Source: Mastigias papua
Taxonomy: Eukaryota > Cnidaria > Scyphozoa > Rhizostomeae > Mastigiidae
Length of the DNA: 64,000 nucleotides
Direction: 5' to 3'
Assembly: GCA_964019165.1 (NCBI GenBank)
Contig: OZ025274.1
Location: forward strand, 13,247,358 to 13,311,357
In this document: in pieces, positions 10,521 to 52,387 of the stretch
Position numbering within the stretch: the first letter of the stretch is position 1
How the letters are laid out: each line of letters starts with the position of its first letter
The notes under the pieces: model-generated
What the model saw: only the letters and a program-made list of their open reading frames with translations
Database searches by the model: none
Told to the model about the DNA's origin: nothing
Made by a program: the position numbers and the translations under genes

Positions 10521-10720
10521 TTGCGGATAGATTCAGGTGACAGGGTGATTACTGCGTCCGATTGGCTGTATGTTTTGGCCAATGGCTATCTATTTACTAT
10601 TGTTCAACCTGGCGGAGGAGTCCACCTGGTGAATAGGTGTCCATTGGCCAACCAATGTGACCTATCGGACTCAGAATTCATCTTGTCACGTGAATTTATC
10701 CGCAACTGGTTATATATTTT
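10521..10720 (+). promoter_or_regulatory. Candidate promoter of gene A: palindrome with CCAAT boxes, E-box and TATA
   Basis: The left arm (10,521-10,590, starting TTGCGGATAGATTCAGGTGA) is repeated inverted in the right arm (10,636-10,705). Both arms carry GTCCGAT and GGCCAATGG-type motifs, which gives several CCAAT/ATTGG boxes. The right arm contains the E-box CACGTG at 10,687-10,692, followed by TATATATT at 10,711-10,718. Related blocks sit before genes B and C. It lies about 1.1 kb before the start codon, so an untranslated exon and intron would be expected between. Confidence 0.5.
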
Positions 10721-11766
10721 GGTCATTACGAAACCTAACAAATATTACAATCACCAAGGAGTTGTTTTTAGTGACTTTTTGGGGATCTCTTCAAGTTCGA
10801 GCCGTTGTTTAGTCTGCTTCCTGTACCCCTTTTCGGCTCCCTTGTCTTTGGGCGACTGGTAATCCTATAACCATGATGGAAGTTGGTTGAATTTGTACTC
10901 AATAAATCACCAAGTTTTGCAGCGGAACAATTATAAATATCAAATTTAAATTATCATTTACAATGCACAATCACACTACAGTCTCTTTCTGGCTTCCCTC
11001 GCCCACAGCATCTATCTATTACAAAAGAGTTAATCCTACATGGAGCGAAGGGTATGAGTTAAAACCCATATACTATAGCTTACTGGATACGTGTACAACA
11101 GAAACAAATTGTCTGGTCCTTCACAGTAACAGGCTTTGTTCTTACTACAACCAACAGCCTGTTCATTTTGCCCTATCTGCTCTATTGCTTATTCGCACTA
11201 TGAAGTAGTGGACCTCTACATACCCGATTACAGTACAAACTAGTACAAAGCTGAAAATGTTTGGCAGATTGCCTCGTCGTTAGTGCTGTTGAGAGATAGT
11301 TTATATATAGAACCAGCCACCTGTTAGCTGAGTATGCATTCAATGTAGCCATAAAAATGGCTGAAACACACTAGTGACCGTAACCAGTTGTGAATATTAC
11401 TGTTAAGAATTCGTCTGCATAATCTGTCACCTGTGAATTGAATGCCCATACAGTGTACCGAGTGGGATCGTTATGATGAAATATTTATTGTTATTATTGT
11501 GGAATAACTCCTTTGCTGCTTCTATGCGAAATGATACATTTGTTGCTAACAACACAGAGTGATTTGACTGTGCGTTGCATAATTCACCAAAGTTGATAAG
11601 ACAAGATTTACACTGTAGTTGAAGTTGGTGAAGTTATCTCGTAATATTATTTTTACTGAAAGTTGTCAGCAAAGAAACTCTAGAACTCGATATTATCAGC
11701 TGTATTTCTACCAGAACTTATTGATACTGTCTTACGATTAAATTTGTTCACAATTATTTTCACTAG

Positions 11767-11829
11767 CGGGAGGCAGTGTCTTCAAAATCACGAGTTGCAG
11801 TTGCTGGCATTAATCATCGATTCACAGCT

Positions 11830-11858
<29 letters not shown>
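11767..11858 (+). CDS. Gene A exon with start codon (coding 11,830-11,858)
   Basis: A TTTTCACTAG acceptor precedes 11,767. The ATG at 11,830 opens MEYRRKRFQ and the exon ends in CAAAG before GTATTT. An in-frame TAG upstream (in CACTAG) and the lack of an earlier ATG support this start. The 29-nt coding part leaves a phase 2 junction that fits the next exon exactly. The donor is GTATTT, weaker than GTATGT in B and C. Confidence 0.6.
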
Positions 11859-21035
<9,177 letters not shown>

Positions 21036-22450
21036 TAAATGTATTTTAAAGTTAGTTGTTGGTCCAAAGCTTTCAAAGCTGTGGAGATTAGCAGAGAGCA
21101 TTTGAACAAGCTAGGGAGCTATTCCTGAGGCAGTATCATTTGGTGTAGGTTGAGGAATCCCGTAGACAGTGGGGGTGGAGGGGGGGGGGGGTAGAACAGT
21201 GAGCTCTACTGTCTACATGCGTGAAGATTTTGAAAAGCCATATATTCATGGTATATCTGCTTCTAAACTTCAAAACTTTTGCTGAAATTATCAATGAAAG
21301 AATACATTTCACTTTTGCACAATTATTAATGGGACGCCATAGCATATTTTGAATAGGGGGTTTGGGGGGGATAATTTACAAGTTAGCATGCGAGTATGCA
21401 AAAATGTAAGGAGGGTGGAAGTAGTAGGGTGTCGGGAGCAAAACCTCTGGAAAATGTTTGAAACTACTTCCTGTAATTCAGTAGGAAACGCCCTATTTGG
21501 ATACAGAGATACGTCCTATCTAGGTAGAAAACGGCAGATGAAATTATTGAAATGTTTGTGAGAAAATTGAATAGAGCCATTTAGCTGCTTTATAAAGATT
21601 CTGAATCGAACGATATGTTGATACACTTCGTAGCGATTGAAACTTGGGTGCCACTCGATTAATCCTCAAGTATAAGAATGTTGGTTGATCAGGTAAAATA
21701 GTAGAGAAACACGTTTTCAGGGGAATGAGATCATATTAGGTAAGCGTTAGGTGACCAAGAACACAGACCCTCGCTAGACTTTGTATGTTTATGAATTTTT
21801 TGGACGAGTCTATAGCACCCCATTTTAAAAATACTTTTGTTAATTTTTGATGGTGAGTGACCTTTAATATGGAAAAAGGAAATCTACTTTCTATTTCGAT
21901 CGAATGCCTCAATCTTGAGATCATATATTAACAGAAAAGTGGCAGAGGCTGCAGCCCCCAGCCCCCCGGCTCCGTTGTACCAGTGGCATAATTAAGAAAT
22001 TGAACAGAATTTGCTACTGTTCACATTTTCATCTCACTTGATATAGCTTAATTTATCAGTTATCTAAGCATGATATAATAAGTGTAGCATTTTTGTAACA
22101 TGTTTAAGAGTTTCCTTTCCCTGCATGCGTATGTGTATGAGAATGCCTTAAATTGCGTGTGTCTCACACATTCTGCATGAGACTTGGAATGTCTGTATAG
22201 GTACATGTACATATATAGAAAGGTACATTACATTTACACTCGTATGACAAAGGCCATTTTCAAGCGAAAGTTGCAACATTTCTTCACAAGGTATGCAAGC
22301 TTTCGCTTGAAAATTGCAGTCTAACATTGCGACTAAAATGTAAACAGCAATATGATATTTGATGGGAAGAAGAAATTGACACTGTTATAGTTACTGAGAC
22401 ACTTGCATAGTTGCTTGACAATTGCTGGAAAAATTAAGCGAAAGAGCAAC
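21036..22450 (+). repeat. 3' flank of gene A, duplicated after gene B
   Basis: This stretch aligns with 33,746-35,250 over about 1.4 kb (for example ATGTATTTTAAAGTTAGTTG, CTGCAGCCCCCAGCCCCCCG). It includes a 15-bp inverted repeat at 22,256-22,314. No coding region is seen. Confidence 0.7.
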
Positions 22451-22838
22451 TAGAGGGAAAGCTTGAAGCATTATAGAGTGCTGCAAGATACAGGACATGT
22501 TTACCCAGAGACTGCAAAGTCAAGTACACCACAATTAACTACAGTTAAGTTGTTTTTGTAATCTCTTCGAAATCATATCAGTTGAGTAGCATAATCAGTT
22601 GTTTTATATCTTTAGCACATTACTAAACAACAAGAAACTCTATGAATACTGTGTGCCTTCACATTGAAGTAAAACAGAGGTAAAAAATTGGGAATTATCT
22701 CTCTTATAATTATAGAGAAATCTTATCCAAGGTTATGTATCTATTAGCCAGCACAATGTATTCCTTGAGCAATTGATTGCACTTCCAAGAGCCATGTCTG
22801 TGACTTTTGAGCCACTGGTTGGCCAACCCTGCTTTAGA

Positions 22839-23120
22839 GCTTGGCCTTGCACAGAATATTACATATTATATAAGAATTAAAAATACAGGACAACTGTGCA
22901 ATTGTTTGTATCTTTCTTCATATTGTTTGCTTCGTAGTCACAAGTAATACTGGCTGCATGCTAATCAAGTTCTGTATGAAATAATCTGGAATGGGCACCC
23001 TTTTGTCAATCTCTTGTGGCTCCCATCCACATGAGCCTTATTGTAAGCGGCTCTTATCCTAAAGGAGTTCTAAGAACAAGTGGTAGTTCTCTACGATCAA
23101 ATTTTGTGGCCTGCAGGACA
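22839..23120 (+). repeat. Dispersed repeat, copy of 8,203-8,480
   Basis: It shares CACAGAATATTACATATTAT-type sequence through GTGGCCTGCAGGACA with the left copy, with scattered changes. Confidence 0.65.
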
Positions 23121-23266
23121 GTACAAAGTTAATTTTAATTTGACCCGTATGCACTTTCAGTGTCACTCCTGCCATATTGCATATCAAAGACTCAATTTGC
23201 GCAATGAGAAGTATTTCATGGCAAATATTGATATGCCCATATATCATCATGTACCACCATGCTGTA

Positions 23267-23797
23267 TTTCTGCAAAAGAGCCCCCCTCAAAAGGGCCCCC
23301 TCGAATGAGCACCTCCTCTGAGAAATATTTTTTAACTGAGCACCCCCTGAAATGAGCGTCCCCCTTTTTCAATAAGTTTTCGGCATCTCCATTGCTACAC
23401 AATTGTTGATTCTGTTGCTCCCTCATGACGTGCAGTTCAATTCTTAGCGCATTTTCTTTGGTGTTTTACATTTTCATGCCGTTACCCTATAGTACCATTG
23501 CATCTTGTTATCATTCTATTGGTATTGCGTAATGCATGCTGCATATATTACCTTAATAGTCACATTAAATACTCGCTATATTGCAAGTTGTTATGGTCAT
23601 AGTCATTTTACAGTCCTATTAGTCAAGTAGTTTAATTTACAATCGTGCTTAATTAAGTCGTTAAATGCTGTCACTATACAGTTAATTTTTTGCTGATTTG
23701 TAAATGAACGCACCCTTCGAATGAGCGCCTCCCTCGAATGAGCGCTCCCCTTGAAGGTCGACTTCTAAATTAGCGCCTGGGCGCTCTTTCGAGAAAA
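23267..23797. mobile_element. Nonautonomous TA-target DNA element
   Basis: The ends TTTCTGCAAAAGAGC and GCTCTTTCGAGAAAA are imperfect 15-bp inverted repeats flanked by TA on both sides. Repeated GAGC(G/A)CC and CCTCGAATGAGC motifs fill the subterminal regions. A TA target fits the Tc1/mariner-pogo group. No transposase. Confidence 0.6.
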
Positions 23798-23800
23798 TAT

Positions 23801-24215
23801 GATACACGCTTTTTTATAAGAACATTTGGCTTCAGTTTCACCCTGACGATTCTTATTTTTCCACATAATTTCAGCCTCAGGATTTTCTTTTCTGGTTTCT
23901 TATTTCTGCAATGCAATTTCCAGTGCATATTTGTGTCCAGACATAACAATTGCTCAACAATGTAATCAAAGCTATACCAACGTCAATTTGGGTGTGCTAT
24001 TGCAAATGTTTATGCTGGGGAAACCATCTTAATGACTTATTTTTATTTTCTTCTGTTGTTTTGTTATTTTTCAATTGTTTTTTTATGTTACATTTCTTAA
24101 GTTTTGTTGAATTTCAGCCTGCTTATTTTCTTATGTTGTTCTTATTTTTTGGGCAAATTTCAGCCTGATGTTTCTTATGAAGGTTGTTCGTATAAAAAAG
24201 TGTGTATATAGATAT
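23801..24215. mobile_element. Nonautonomous DNA element with TACACGCTTTTTTATA ends
   Basis: The left end reads TACACGCTTTTTTATAAGAA; the right end, reverse complemented, is TACACACTTTTTTATACGAA. The interior has repeated TTTCAGCCTGA-like blocks and is T-rich. It resembles the ATAAGGAACC family at the ends only. Confidence 0.6.
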
Positions 24216-24452
24216 TCTATATCAGACTGTCTCAAATTTGAACATATGTGCTACCTGCCTCGGGTCGAATCGTGGGCGACTAAACCGGCGACCCTAGCGG
24301 GCTTGCTTGGTGAGGAGGGCAACTAAATACCCAGTGGCAGTAAACAAATACAATAAAACAATGCAACTTGTCTTGTTTCAAATCTGATATCATCAATCGT
24401 TATATTATCTATTAGTACTAACTTTAATTTTTGAGGTGCCATTTTATTATTT

Positions 24453-24533
24453 CACTACAGCACGAATAAGCGGCACCATGTTTTAGGCCTACTACTAGCA
24501 TGGTGCCGCTTTTTCGTGCTTGAAGTGAAGTTC
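24453..24533. repeat. Hairpin-forming palindrome
   Basis: AGCACGAATAAGCGGCACCATG is matched by CATGGTGCCGCTTTTTCGTGCT on the right with about 20 bases between. It could be the remains of a MITE. Confidence 0.65.
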
Positions 24534-24770
24534 TGTAGTACCAACAGACTTTTCACAGTTTATTGTTGTCTGAGTTTTTATTTGCTTTCGATTTTGTTTA
24601 TTTACAATTTTTGTGTTTTCCAATCATAATTTGTTTTTCACTTTTACTTGTTTACGTTTTAGCTTGTTTTCTGTGTTTCCTTGTTTTGGCGTTTACTTGT
24701 TTTTGTCAGTAGATCTGGCATAGCTGCCCCGATTTGCCGAGGTAACTTTGGATCATGTGACGCTGTCTGC

Positions 24771-24960
24771 TTGAACGAGTGGCGCTTGACTGCTGAGCAA
24801 ACCATCGATGGTTCAAGCCGAACCCTCGAATCAAAGTTGGGGAAGCTCGCTCACTGTCCACCCAGCAGCAAATGGGTACCTGGTGGCAACACTTGGGAAG
24901 TTAAAGGCGGTTAGGAAAGGAACTGGCCACCCTACTTCATTACGCCGGCGGCTCAGGATA
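24771..24960 (+). mobile_element. tRNA-derived SINE, second copy
   Basis: It contains GAGTGGCGCTTGACTGCTGA, GGTTCAAGCCGAACCC, CTCACTGTCCACCCAGCAGC, TGGGTACCTGGTGGCAACAC and GAACTGGCCACCCTAC. Its A-box region is shortened relative to the copy at 52,388. Confidence 0.75.
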
Positions 24961-25189
24961 GGTATCCCTCTAACGGGCACTCCCCCAACGTATGGAATCC
25001 TACATGGGACACGCCTTTACCTTTATAGCTGTCAGCACATTTAATAATGTTCACGCATACTCAATTAGGCAGAAACTAACAACTCGGCAAGCCGGGCTAG
25101 TGTGTTCATATGCAAAAAGTTACCTAGGCAAACTGGGATCCCGTTACCTCGCTTCCGTTACTCCATTTTGTGGATCATTTAACTTTACT

Positions 25190-25420
25190 TCTATGTCATT
25201 TGAACTTATGATCAGTTGTAGGATTAGTGAAATGATCCACAAAAGGGGGGTGTCCTGCAGTTCGCCTGCAGTCTGACATTATTGAAGGTTTGCGGACGAA
25301 GATGGTAGGGGGTCAAATTTGCAGTATTTTGTGAGGACATCATAGATGTATGGTCTTGAAAGCCTTTTTCATCTGACACTCGTAAGAGTATGAAACGTCG
25401 GATAACGACCGAAAAGTCAC
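25190..25420 (+). repeat. Left border of duplicated unit, copy B
   Basis: It corresponds to 10,260-10,500, including CTGACACTCGTAAGAGTATG and CGTCGGATAACGACCGAAA. Confidence 0.65.
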
Positions 25421-25514
25421 GAACGTTCATCAAAGCTCGAGGTATAGTCTTCAAGAAGTATTCTCAGAGCCCATTTGTGAACACGATTTATCAGTTGAAG
25501 AGTCAAACTACTGA

Positions 25515-25605
25515 ATAGGTGTCCATTGGCTAACCACTGTGGCCAATCGGACTCAGTATTCATCGTGTCACGTGAATCTATTCGCATCTGGTTATATACT
25601 TCGGT
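25515..25605 (+). promoter_or_regulatory. Candidate promoter of gene B (right palindrome arm only)
   Basis: It carries GTCCATTGGC, GGCCAATCGGACTCAG, the E-box CACGTG at 25,569-25,574 and TTATATACTT just after. The left arm seen before A and C is missing here: sequence up to 25,500 does not match it. The start codon of B is about 0.75 kb downstream. Confidence 0.45.
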
Positions 25606-26284
25606 CATCATGAAAGCTAAAAATTATTGCAATCACCAAGGAATCCTTTTAGTGACTTTTTGGATATCTCTTCCAGTCTGGGGCGTGATTCAGTCTGCTT
25701 CCTTTGTCCCCCTCTCTATTCCCTTTCTGAGACCTCCACAGACTTGATTCGAGTACAAACTAGTCAACAACTGAAAATGTTAGGTAGATTTGCCTCATCG
25801 TTAGTGCTGTAAAATATAGCTAATATATAGAACCAGTCACCCGTCAGCTGAATATGCATTCATTGTGGCCATAAAAATGGCCGAGGTGCACAAACAGTCA
25901 AAATTGGCTGTGAGAAGTAGTGATGGGAATTCGTCTGCATATCCTGTCGCTGGTCAATTGAATTCACATGCAGTGTACCGAGTGGGGTGGCTATGATCAA
26001 ATATTTATGCTTATTATTCTGAAGTAATTGCTTTAATTCTCTTTTATCACGTGGTTTATTGGTTGCTTATAAAACAGAATGATTGGACTGTTCGATTCAC
26101 AATTCACCAACATTGATAAGACAATGTTCAATGTAGTTGAAACTGGTCACGTTATCTCGTACTATGATTTTTACTGAAAGTTGTCTGCAGAAAAACTCTA
26201 GTGCACGATATCATCAGCTATATTTCTGCCGGAATTTATTGATACTGTCTTACGATTAAATTTGCTAACAATTATTTTCACTAG

Positions 26285-26347
26285 CGGGAGGCAGTGTCTT
26301 CAAAATCACGAGTTGCAGTTGCTGGTATCAATCAACGATTCACAGCA

Positions 26348-26376
<29 letters not shown>
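26285..26376 (+). CDS. Gene B exon with start codon (coding 26,348-26,376)
   Basis: It encodes MEHRRKRLQ and ends CAAAG before GTATGT, a good donor. Most differences from copy A at the 5' side are silent in this frame. Confidence 0.65.
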
Positions 26377-33745
<7,369 letters not shown>

Positions 33746-35250
33746 TAAATGTATTATAAAGTTAGTTGTTGGTCCACAGCTTTCAAAGCTATGGAGATTA
33801 GCAGAGAGCTTTTGAACAAGCTAGGGAGCTATTCCTGAGGCAGTATCATTTGGTGTAGGTTGAGGAATCCCCTGGACAGTGGGGGAGGGGGGCGGGTAGA
33901 ACAGTGAGCTCTACTGTCTACAGGCTGGAAGATTTTGAAAAACCATATATTCGTCGTATATCTGCTTGTTTAATTAACAACCAGTCGTAACACATATTTG
34001 AAAACTTTGGCTGAGATTATCATTTGAAGAATATAATTCAATTTACCACCATTGTTGCAGGGACGCCGGAGCATATGATTGGATGGGGAGGCTTGAGGGG
34101 TTGAGTATGTAACAATGGCGGAAGGAGGAGTAAGCAGATAGTCAGTTTCGAAACCCCGAAAAAGTTTTTGACCTACACCCTGTAATTCAGTAGTAAATGC
34201 CCTGTGTAATAACAGGGGCTTATCCTGTTTTGGTAGAAAAAGGCAGGTGAAGGCATTGAAATGATCATGAGAAAATTGAATGGACCTTTTTAGTTACTTT
34301 GTAAAAATTCTGAATCGAACGATGTTTTGATACAGTTCTTAGCGATTGATACTTAGGCTCCAATCGATAAACCCTCGTATATTAAATTGTTGCCAGATCA
34401 GGTAAAATGATAGAGAGTTTTCAGAGGAATAAGATCATGTTAAGTCTTAGGTGACCAAGAACATATACCCTCCCGTGACTTTAAATGTTTAAGACTTTGA
34501 ACGAGTCTATAATCGTGTTGAAGTTAGATGTTTTGAAAAAAAACTTGGGTTGCTTTTTGAAGGTGTGTGACCTTTAACATGGAAAAAGGAAATCTACTTT
34601 CTATTTCGATCGAATGCCTCAATCTTGAGATCATATATTAACAGAAAAGTGGTGGAGGCTGCAGCCCCCAGCCCCCCGGCTCCGTTGTACCAGTGGCATA
34701 ATTAAGAAATTGAACAGAATTTGCTACTGTTCACATTTTCATTTCACTCGATATAGCTTAATTTATCAGTTATCTAAGCATGATATAATAAGTGTAGCAT
34801 TTTTGTAACATGTTTAAGAGTTTCCCTTCCCTGCATGCGTATGTGTGTGAGAATGCCTTAAATTGCGTGTGTCTCACACATTCTGCATGAGACTTGGAAT
34901 GTCTGTATAGGCACACGTTCATATATAGAACGAAAGGTACATTACATTTACACTCGTATGACAAAGGATATTTTCAAGCGAAAGTTGCAATCCTCACAAG
35001 GTATGCAAGCTTTCGCTTGAAAATTGCAGTCTAACATTGTGACTAAAATGTAAACAGCAATATGATATTTGATGGGAAGAAGAAATTGACACTGTTATAG
35101 TTACAGAAAAGCTTGCATAGTTACCTGACAATCGCTGAAAATTAAGTGAAGAAGCAGCTAGGAAGAGAATGAACCATTACAGAGTTTTGCAAAATGCATG
35201 TTCACATATATACATCTTTACCCAGAGTTTGCAAACACAATTTAACCTCA
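33746..35250 (+). repeat. 3' flank of gene B, homologous to the 3' flank of gene A
   Basis: It is collinear with 21,036-22,450 with indels. The inverted repeat at 34,970-35,024 preserves the 14-bp perfect arms seen at 22,256-22,314. Confidence 0.7.
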
Positions 35251-35379
35251 GTTGCCTTATTTTTGCAATCTCTTAGCAACCGTATCACTTAAATTAGAAA
35301 TTTGCTGTAAAATTGGAAATTTTAACTCAGATGTGATTGGAAATGGTAATTAATACTGTAAGATTTTCTGCAACTTAAT

Positions 35380-35650
35380 GCAATTTTACTGCTAAGCCAT
35401 TTTAATTTATGATCAGTTGGAGGATTAGTAAAAGCATTTGGACGTCCATAAAACGGGGGGAAGGGGCCTCCAATTCGCCTGCTGTTTGAGATTATTGGAC
35501 GTTTGTGCTGCAGACGTTTGTGGATGGAGAGGGTACCGGGTCAAATTTTCATTACATTTGTGTGAACTTCATAGATGTATAGTCCCTAAAGCCTTTTCCA
35601 TTTGACACTCTTAAGAGTATAGAACGTCGCATAACGACAGAAAGGTGAAT
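35380..35650 (+). repeat. Left border of duplicated unit, copy C
   Basis: It matches 10,260-10,520 and 25,190-25,420; it includes TTGACACTCTTAAGAGTATA and CGTCGCATAACGACAGAAAG. Confidence 0.65.
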
Positions 35651-35664
35651 CGAAATATATAGCC

Positions 35665-35860
35665 TGATGCGCATTTGTTCACGTGACAGAGTGATTACTG
35701 CGTCCGATTGGCTGTGTGTTTTGACCAATGGTTACCTATTCGCTATTGTTCAACTGAAGAGTCTAGCTAGTTAACAGGTGTCCATTAGCCAATCAATGTG
35801 GCCAATCGGACTCAATATTTATCGTGTCACATGAACCTATCCGGATCTGGTTATATATTT
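35665..35860 (+). promoter_or_regulatory. Candidate promoter of gene C: palindrome with CCAAT boxes, E-box and TATA
   Basis: The left arm, starting near ATGCGCATTTGTTCACGTGA, has the E-box CACGTG at 35,680-35,685 and GTCCGATTGGCTG. The right arm, up to 35,845, carries GCCAATCAATGTGGCCAATC and CACATG in place of CACGTG. TTATATATTT follows at about 35,851. The same design as before A, about 0.85 kb ahead of the start codon. Confidence 0.5.
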
Positions 35861-36638
35861 TGATCATTACGAAATCTAAAAATTATTTAGTCACCAAGGA
35901 AACGTGTTAATGACTTTTTGGGGATCTCCTCAAGCCCGGGGCGTGGCTCAGTCTGCTTCTTGTGCTCCCCTCTCGACATCTTTGCCTAGTGGTGCATGGT
36001 AACAGGCATTGTTCTTACTACAACCAACAACAACCCCATTTTACCACATCTGCTCTAAAGTTCATTCGCACTATAAAGTAGTAGAGACCTCTACACACTC
36101 GATTGCAGTACAAACTAATACAAAACTGACAATTTTTGGCTGATTGCCTCGTCGTTAGTGCTGTTGAGAGATAGTTTATATATAGAATCTGCCACCTGGT
36201 AGTTGAATATGCATTCATTGTAGCCATAAAAGTGCCTGAAGTGTGCAATTCATCATAACCAGCTGTGACCATTACTGGTGAGGATTCATCTGTATACCCT
36301 GTAACCTGTTAATTTAATCCGCTTACAGTGTACCAAATGGGAGAGGTATGATGAAATATTTATGCTTATTTTTGTTGTAAAGTAATTGCTTTAATTCTTC
36401 CATGTCACATGATACATTGGTTGCTAACAACACAGAATGATTTGACTGTACGATGCATAATTCATCAAAATTGATAAGACATGATTTACACTGTAATTGA
36501 AGTTGGTGAAGTTATCTCGTATTGGTATTTTTACTGAAAGTTGTCAGCAGAAAAACTCCAGAACTCGATATTACTGGCTATATCTCTAACAATATCTAGT
36601 AAGATACGACTAAATTTGTCCACAATTGTTTGCACTAG

Positions 36639-36701
36639 TAGGGTTCTGTGTCTTCAAAATCACAAGAAGCAGCTGCTGGTACGAATCATCGATTTACTGC
36701 A

Positions 36702-36730
<29 letters not shown>
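36639..36730 (+). CDS. Gene C exon with start codon (coding 36,702-36,730)
   Basis: It encodes MEQGRKRLQ, ends CAAAG before GTATGT, and is phase 2. Acceptor-like TTTGCACTAG lies just before. Confidence 0.65.
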
Positions 36731-49552
<12,822 letters not shown>

Positions 49553-50505
49553 TTAATGTATTGTCAAGTTAGTTGTTGACCCACAGCTTTCAAGGTTATG
49601 GAGGTGAGGAAGGAGTGTTTGAACGAGCTAGGGAGCTATTATTCAGTTAGTACTTGTTGGTGTAAGTTAAATGCAAATGAAGACCATCACACTTGACAAA
49701 TAGGTTTGCAGTTTTACTGTAAGAATTGTCCCAGAAATTGTATTTCGGTAGTTTCATACCTTAAGTATGTTAAGTAAAACCATATTTTTACACACAAAAA
49801 CACTTACATCAGTTCATCCTCACATCAGTTCATCAGTCCATTCATCAGTTCATTCACTTGCAAAAAGCACCTGTGAACGGAAATGTAATATCCCAGAAAT
49901 GATTTAATGAATCTGTGCATGTATGATGGCTGTCTTGTATTCTTCTAAATACTCTATTATTGTTCTACTAAACACAACAAACTTCAACTGCACATGTATA
50001 AATACCTAAAAACATAAATATATATGCATCTGTTCCGCCGTATCGTGTTTCCGCATATCATGCTTGACACACTGCACCATTTCATCGTGGATTTTGCCTC
50101 GTCCCCAGAAAGTCACAGTTTCTTTACCTTCTTCCTTACATCTTCATGAACCGTTCCATGCGACCCAAAATACAGTACTTTTATGCATGTTCATATCCCA
50201 TTTTAATCTAATTAGTTTTTCAGTTGTTGAGATTTCAAACTTTTTCTTGTTGTTCATTTGCTACAATTCTGTTCTTAAATAGGGAAATGCTGTTTCTGCC
50301 ATCCTATTACAAAACGAATTTGATTCTTGGTCAGATTTTCTATTTTCTATCTTCTAAGATTTTCTGAACATACTTTAAGCTAATCCTCTCTAATGAGGGG
50401 CTACTAGGGTTTTGGTGTAGTCCTTGGCATTTATATTATTTGTATTATTTGTATTATCTGTATTATCTCTATTACTTTCTGTTAAATGGCCATTGGGTAT
50501 TAATG
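49553..50505. other. Noncoding stretch after gene C
   Basis: The first 120 bp still resemble the 3' flanks of A and B, then homology ends. A short TATTATTTG/TATTATCTG run lies at 50,432-50,475. There is no gene. Confidence 0.4.
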
Positions 50506-50740
50506 CCTATCATACTCCCAATGGCATCGTTTTTTGTTTGTAAAAAGTCGGTACTGTATATTGTATGTTGTATTGCATTTTGTATTGATTACAGGTGTAT
50601 AAAAAAAATTGATGCAGTTTTTGATAGACAGCATCTACTACCCCGTCATGTCGTTTTAAGTATAGATCTTTGAACCTTTTGCTAGAGTTTATCAAATGAG
50701 CCACTGATTCCGTATGATGGTTACACAAGTGCATTTTCTA
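50505..50740 (-). pseudogene. LINE C-terminal zinc-finger-like fragment
   Basis: The minus-strand frame reads HLCNHHTESVAHLINSSKRF, YLKRHDGVVDAVYQKL, a C-x-x-C...H...RHD layout seen after the RT of non-LTR elements. No other element parts are adjacent. Confidence 0.5.
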
Positions 50741-51059
50741 TAATGATCTCTGTTCCAAAAGTGTATTAGCTGGTTGCAAGGTATTTGATTCATCCTTGCT
50801 CGTAAACAACTTTCACTAAGTTGTCTGAATGCTTCCACCCGCAGAAAGTTTCATGTGGTATCCACCCCTGCAATTCCAATAAAATTACCTTGAAATCCAA
50901 GCTCTGAGCATTTGGCTAAGTCTAATTTCTCTATTCTCGCACAAGCTCTTGCTTCAGGTTTTGCTGATTAATTTCTCTTCCATTAACAACTTTAGCCACA
51001 GTTTCTTGATATATGACATGTCCCTTCAAGTCCCTTCAATTTATTAAATTGAAATAGAA

Positions 51060-51186
<127 letters not shown>

Positions 51187-51189
51187 GTG

Positions 51190-51385
51190 ATAGTGCTCAA
51201 TTGTTCAACTCGCAAAGAGCAGTAGTAATAATAATTCAAAAATCAGTTGCAGGTAGAAAGACAACGTTTTTCATCCTTTCAGACAGACGTGTTTCATCTT
51301 TTCATGAGGAATCATCAGCACGCGGCTCATGAAAGGATAAAACGCCTTCCGCATTTGTAACGTGTTTTTTGTCTTTCTACCTGGA
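51190..51385. mobile_element. Relative of the inverted-terminal element at 14,825-15,050
   Basis: It shares CAACTCGCAAAGAGCAGTAG, GCAGGTAGAAAGACAA and the closing TTTGTCTTTCTACCT. On the minus strand CTGATGATTCCTCATGAAAA is followed by GATGAAACACG. Confidence 0.65.
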
Positions 51386-51911
51386 ATCAAGTCGATGTGG
51401 CTGCGATGGTTCCCCTGGTGTGAGCAGTTTTCTCTCAACGGCTAGCCCAAGTCACATTGTGATGGAGCTACGGTGGCTCCCCCGTGCAGCTTGGTTAAAG
51501 TCACCAAAAATCACAACAAAATCACAGAAAATCACAAAAAACCAAAAAGTCCATCACACTTTTCTACGCGTGATACACCCCTCAAGTGTAGCGGATGCCA
51601 GCGCTATTCCCGCTGTTGCATCATGCAGCCATACATTCGCTTATATTGTTAATTACTTGTACTTGTGTGATTTTAGTTTAGTTTTTGGGATCAAAACAAA
51701 CAAGATGCACGTTTAAAGTTTTGTCTGTTCTTGGCTTAATTTCTGCTTCGAACGAGAGCACGCCATAAAAGTAAATGTCGGTTTCTGAAATACTCTGGTA
51801 GCAATTCCAACGCTTCCCCATCCGAAACATCTGGAAAGCTCAAAGCGAGGGGTGTAACAACCTGCACACTCATATTTCGGCATGCCCATGCTTGTGTGGT
51901 TTACACGTGCT

Positions 51912-52380
51912 TTGTTTTATAAGGAACCACTTTATAAAGAACCTACATGTAGAAGGCCGAGATATTTAAAGAACTTATACTACATAAGGAAAAATCCCTA
52001 AGGAACTTTCATTTTCAAATTCCGAGTGCTGTACTCAGATGCAAGTGAAGATTACATTACATTGGATGATATCAATGTACTATATAATGTACTATTGGAT
52101 GATATGATACTTCTTGATTGAAATTATGCTTTTGCATATATAGAACTTATTTCCAGTCGCATTTGTGCTTTTGAGGTTGAGTTCTAGCCATAATTAAAGG
52201 TAAAATTGAGAATTTAAATACTTTTCTAGTGTCTGTGCCATTTTGTGGCACTCTATGTGTAATGAAAATTAAGGAACTATTAAGGAACTGTTAGTACTAG
52301 AATTTGATAAAAAGAGGTCCGAAAATAAAGAACTTTTAGAACTAGGCCTTTAGCTAGGTTCCTTATAAAAAAAGCGTATA
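51912..52380 (+). mobile_element. Nonautonomous DNA element, ATAAGGAACC-TIR family
   Basis: The ends TTTTATAAGGAACCACTTTA and GCTAGGTTCCTTATAAAAAA are inverted repeats. It is the reverse complement of the insertion at 45,575-46,028 in gene C, and relatives also lie at 2,125-2,545. No coding capacity. Confidence 0.75.
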
Positions 52381-52387
52381 AAGTAAT

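Noticed and set aside
25526..25747. 73-codon frame after the gene B TATA-like site as a signal-peptide exon
   Set aside because: The frame is not preserved in copies A and C, so it is probably untranslated sequence.
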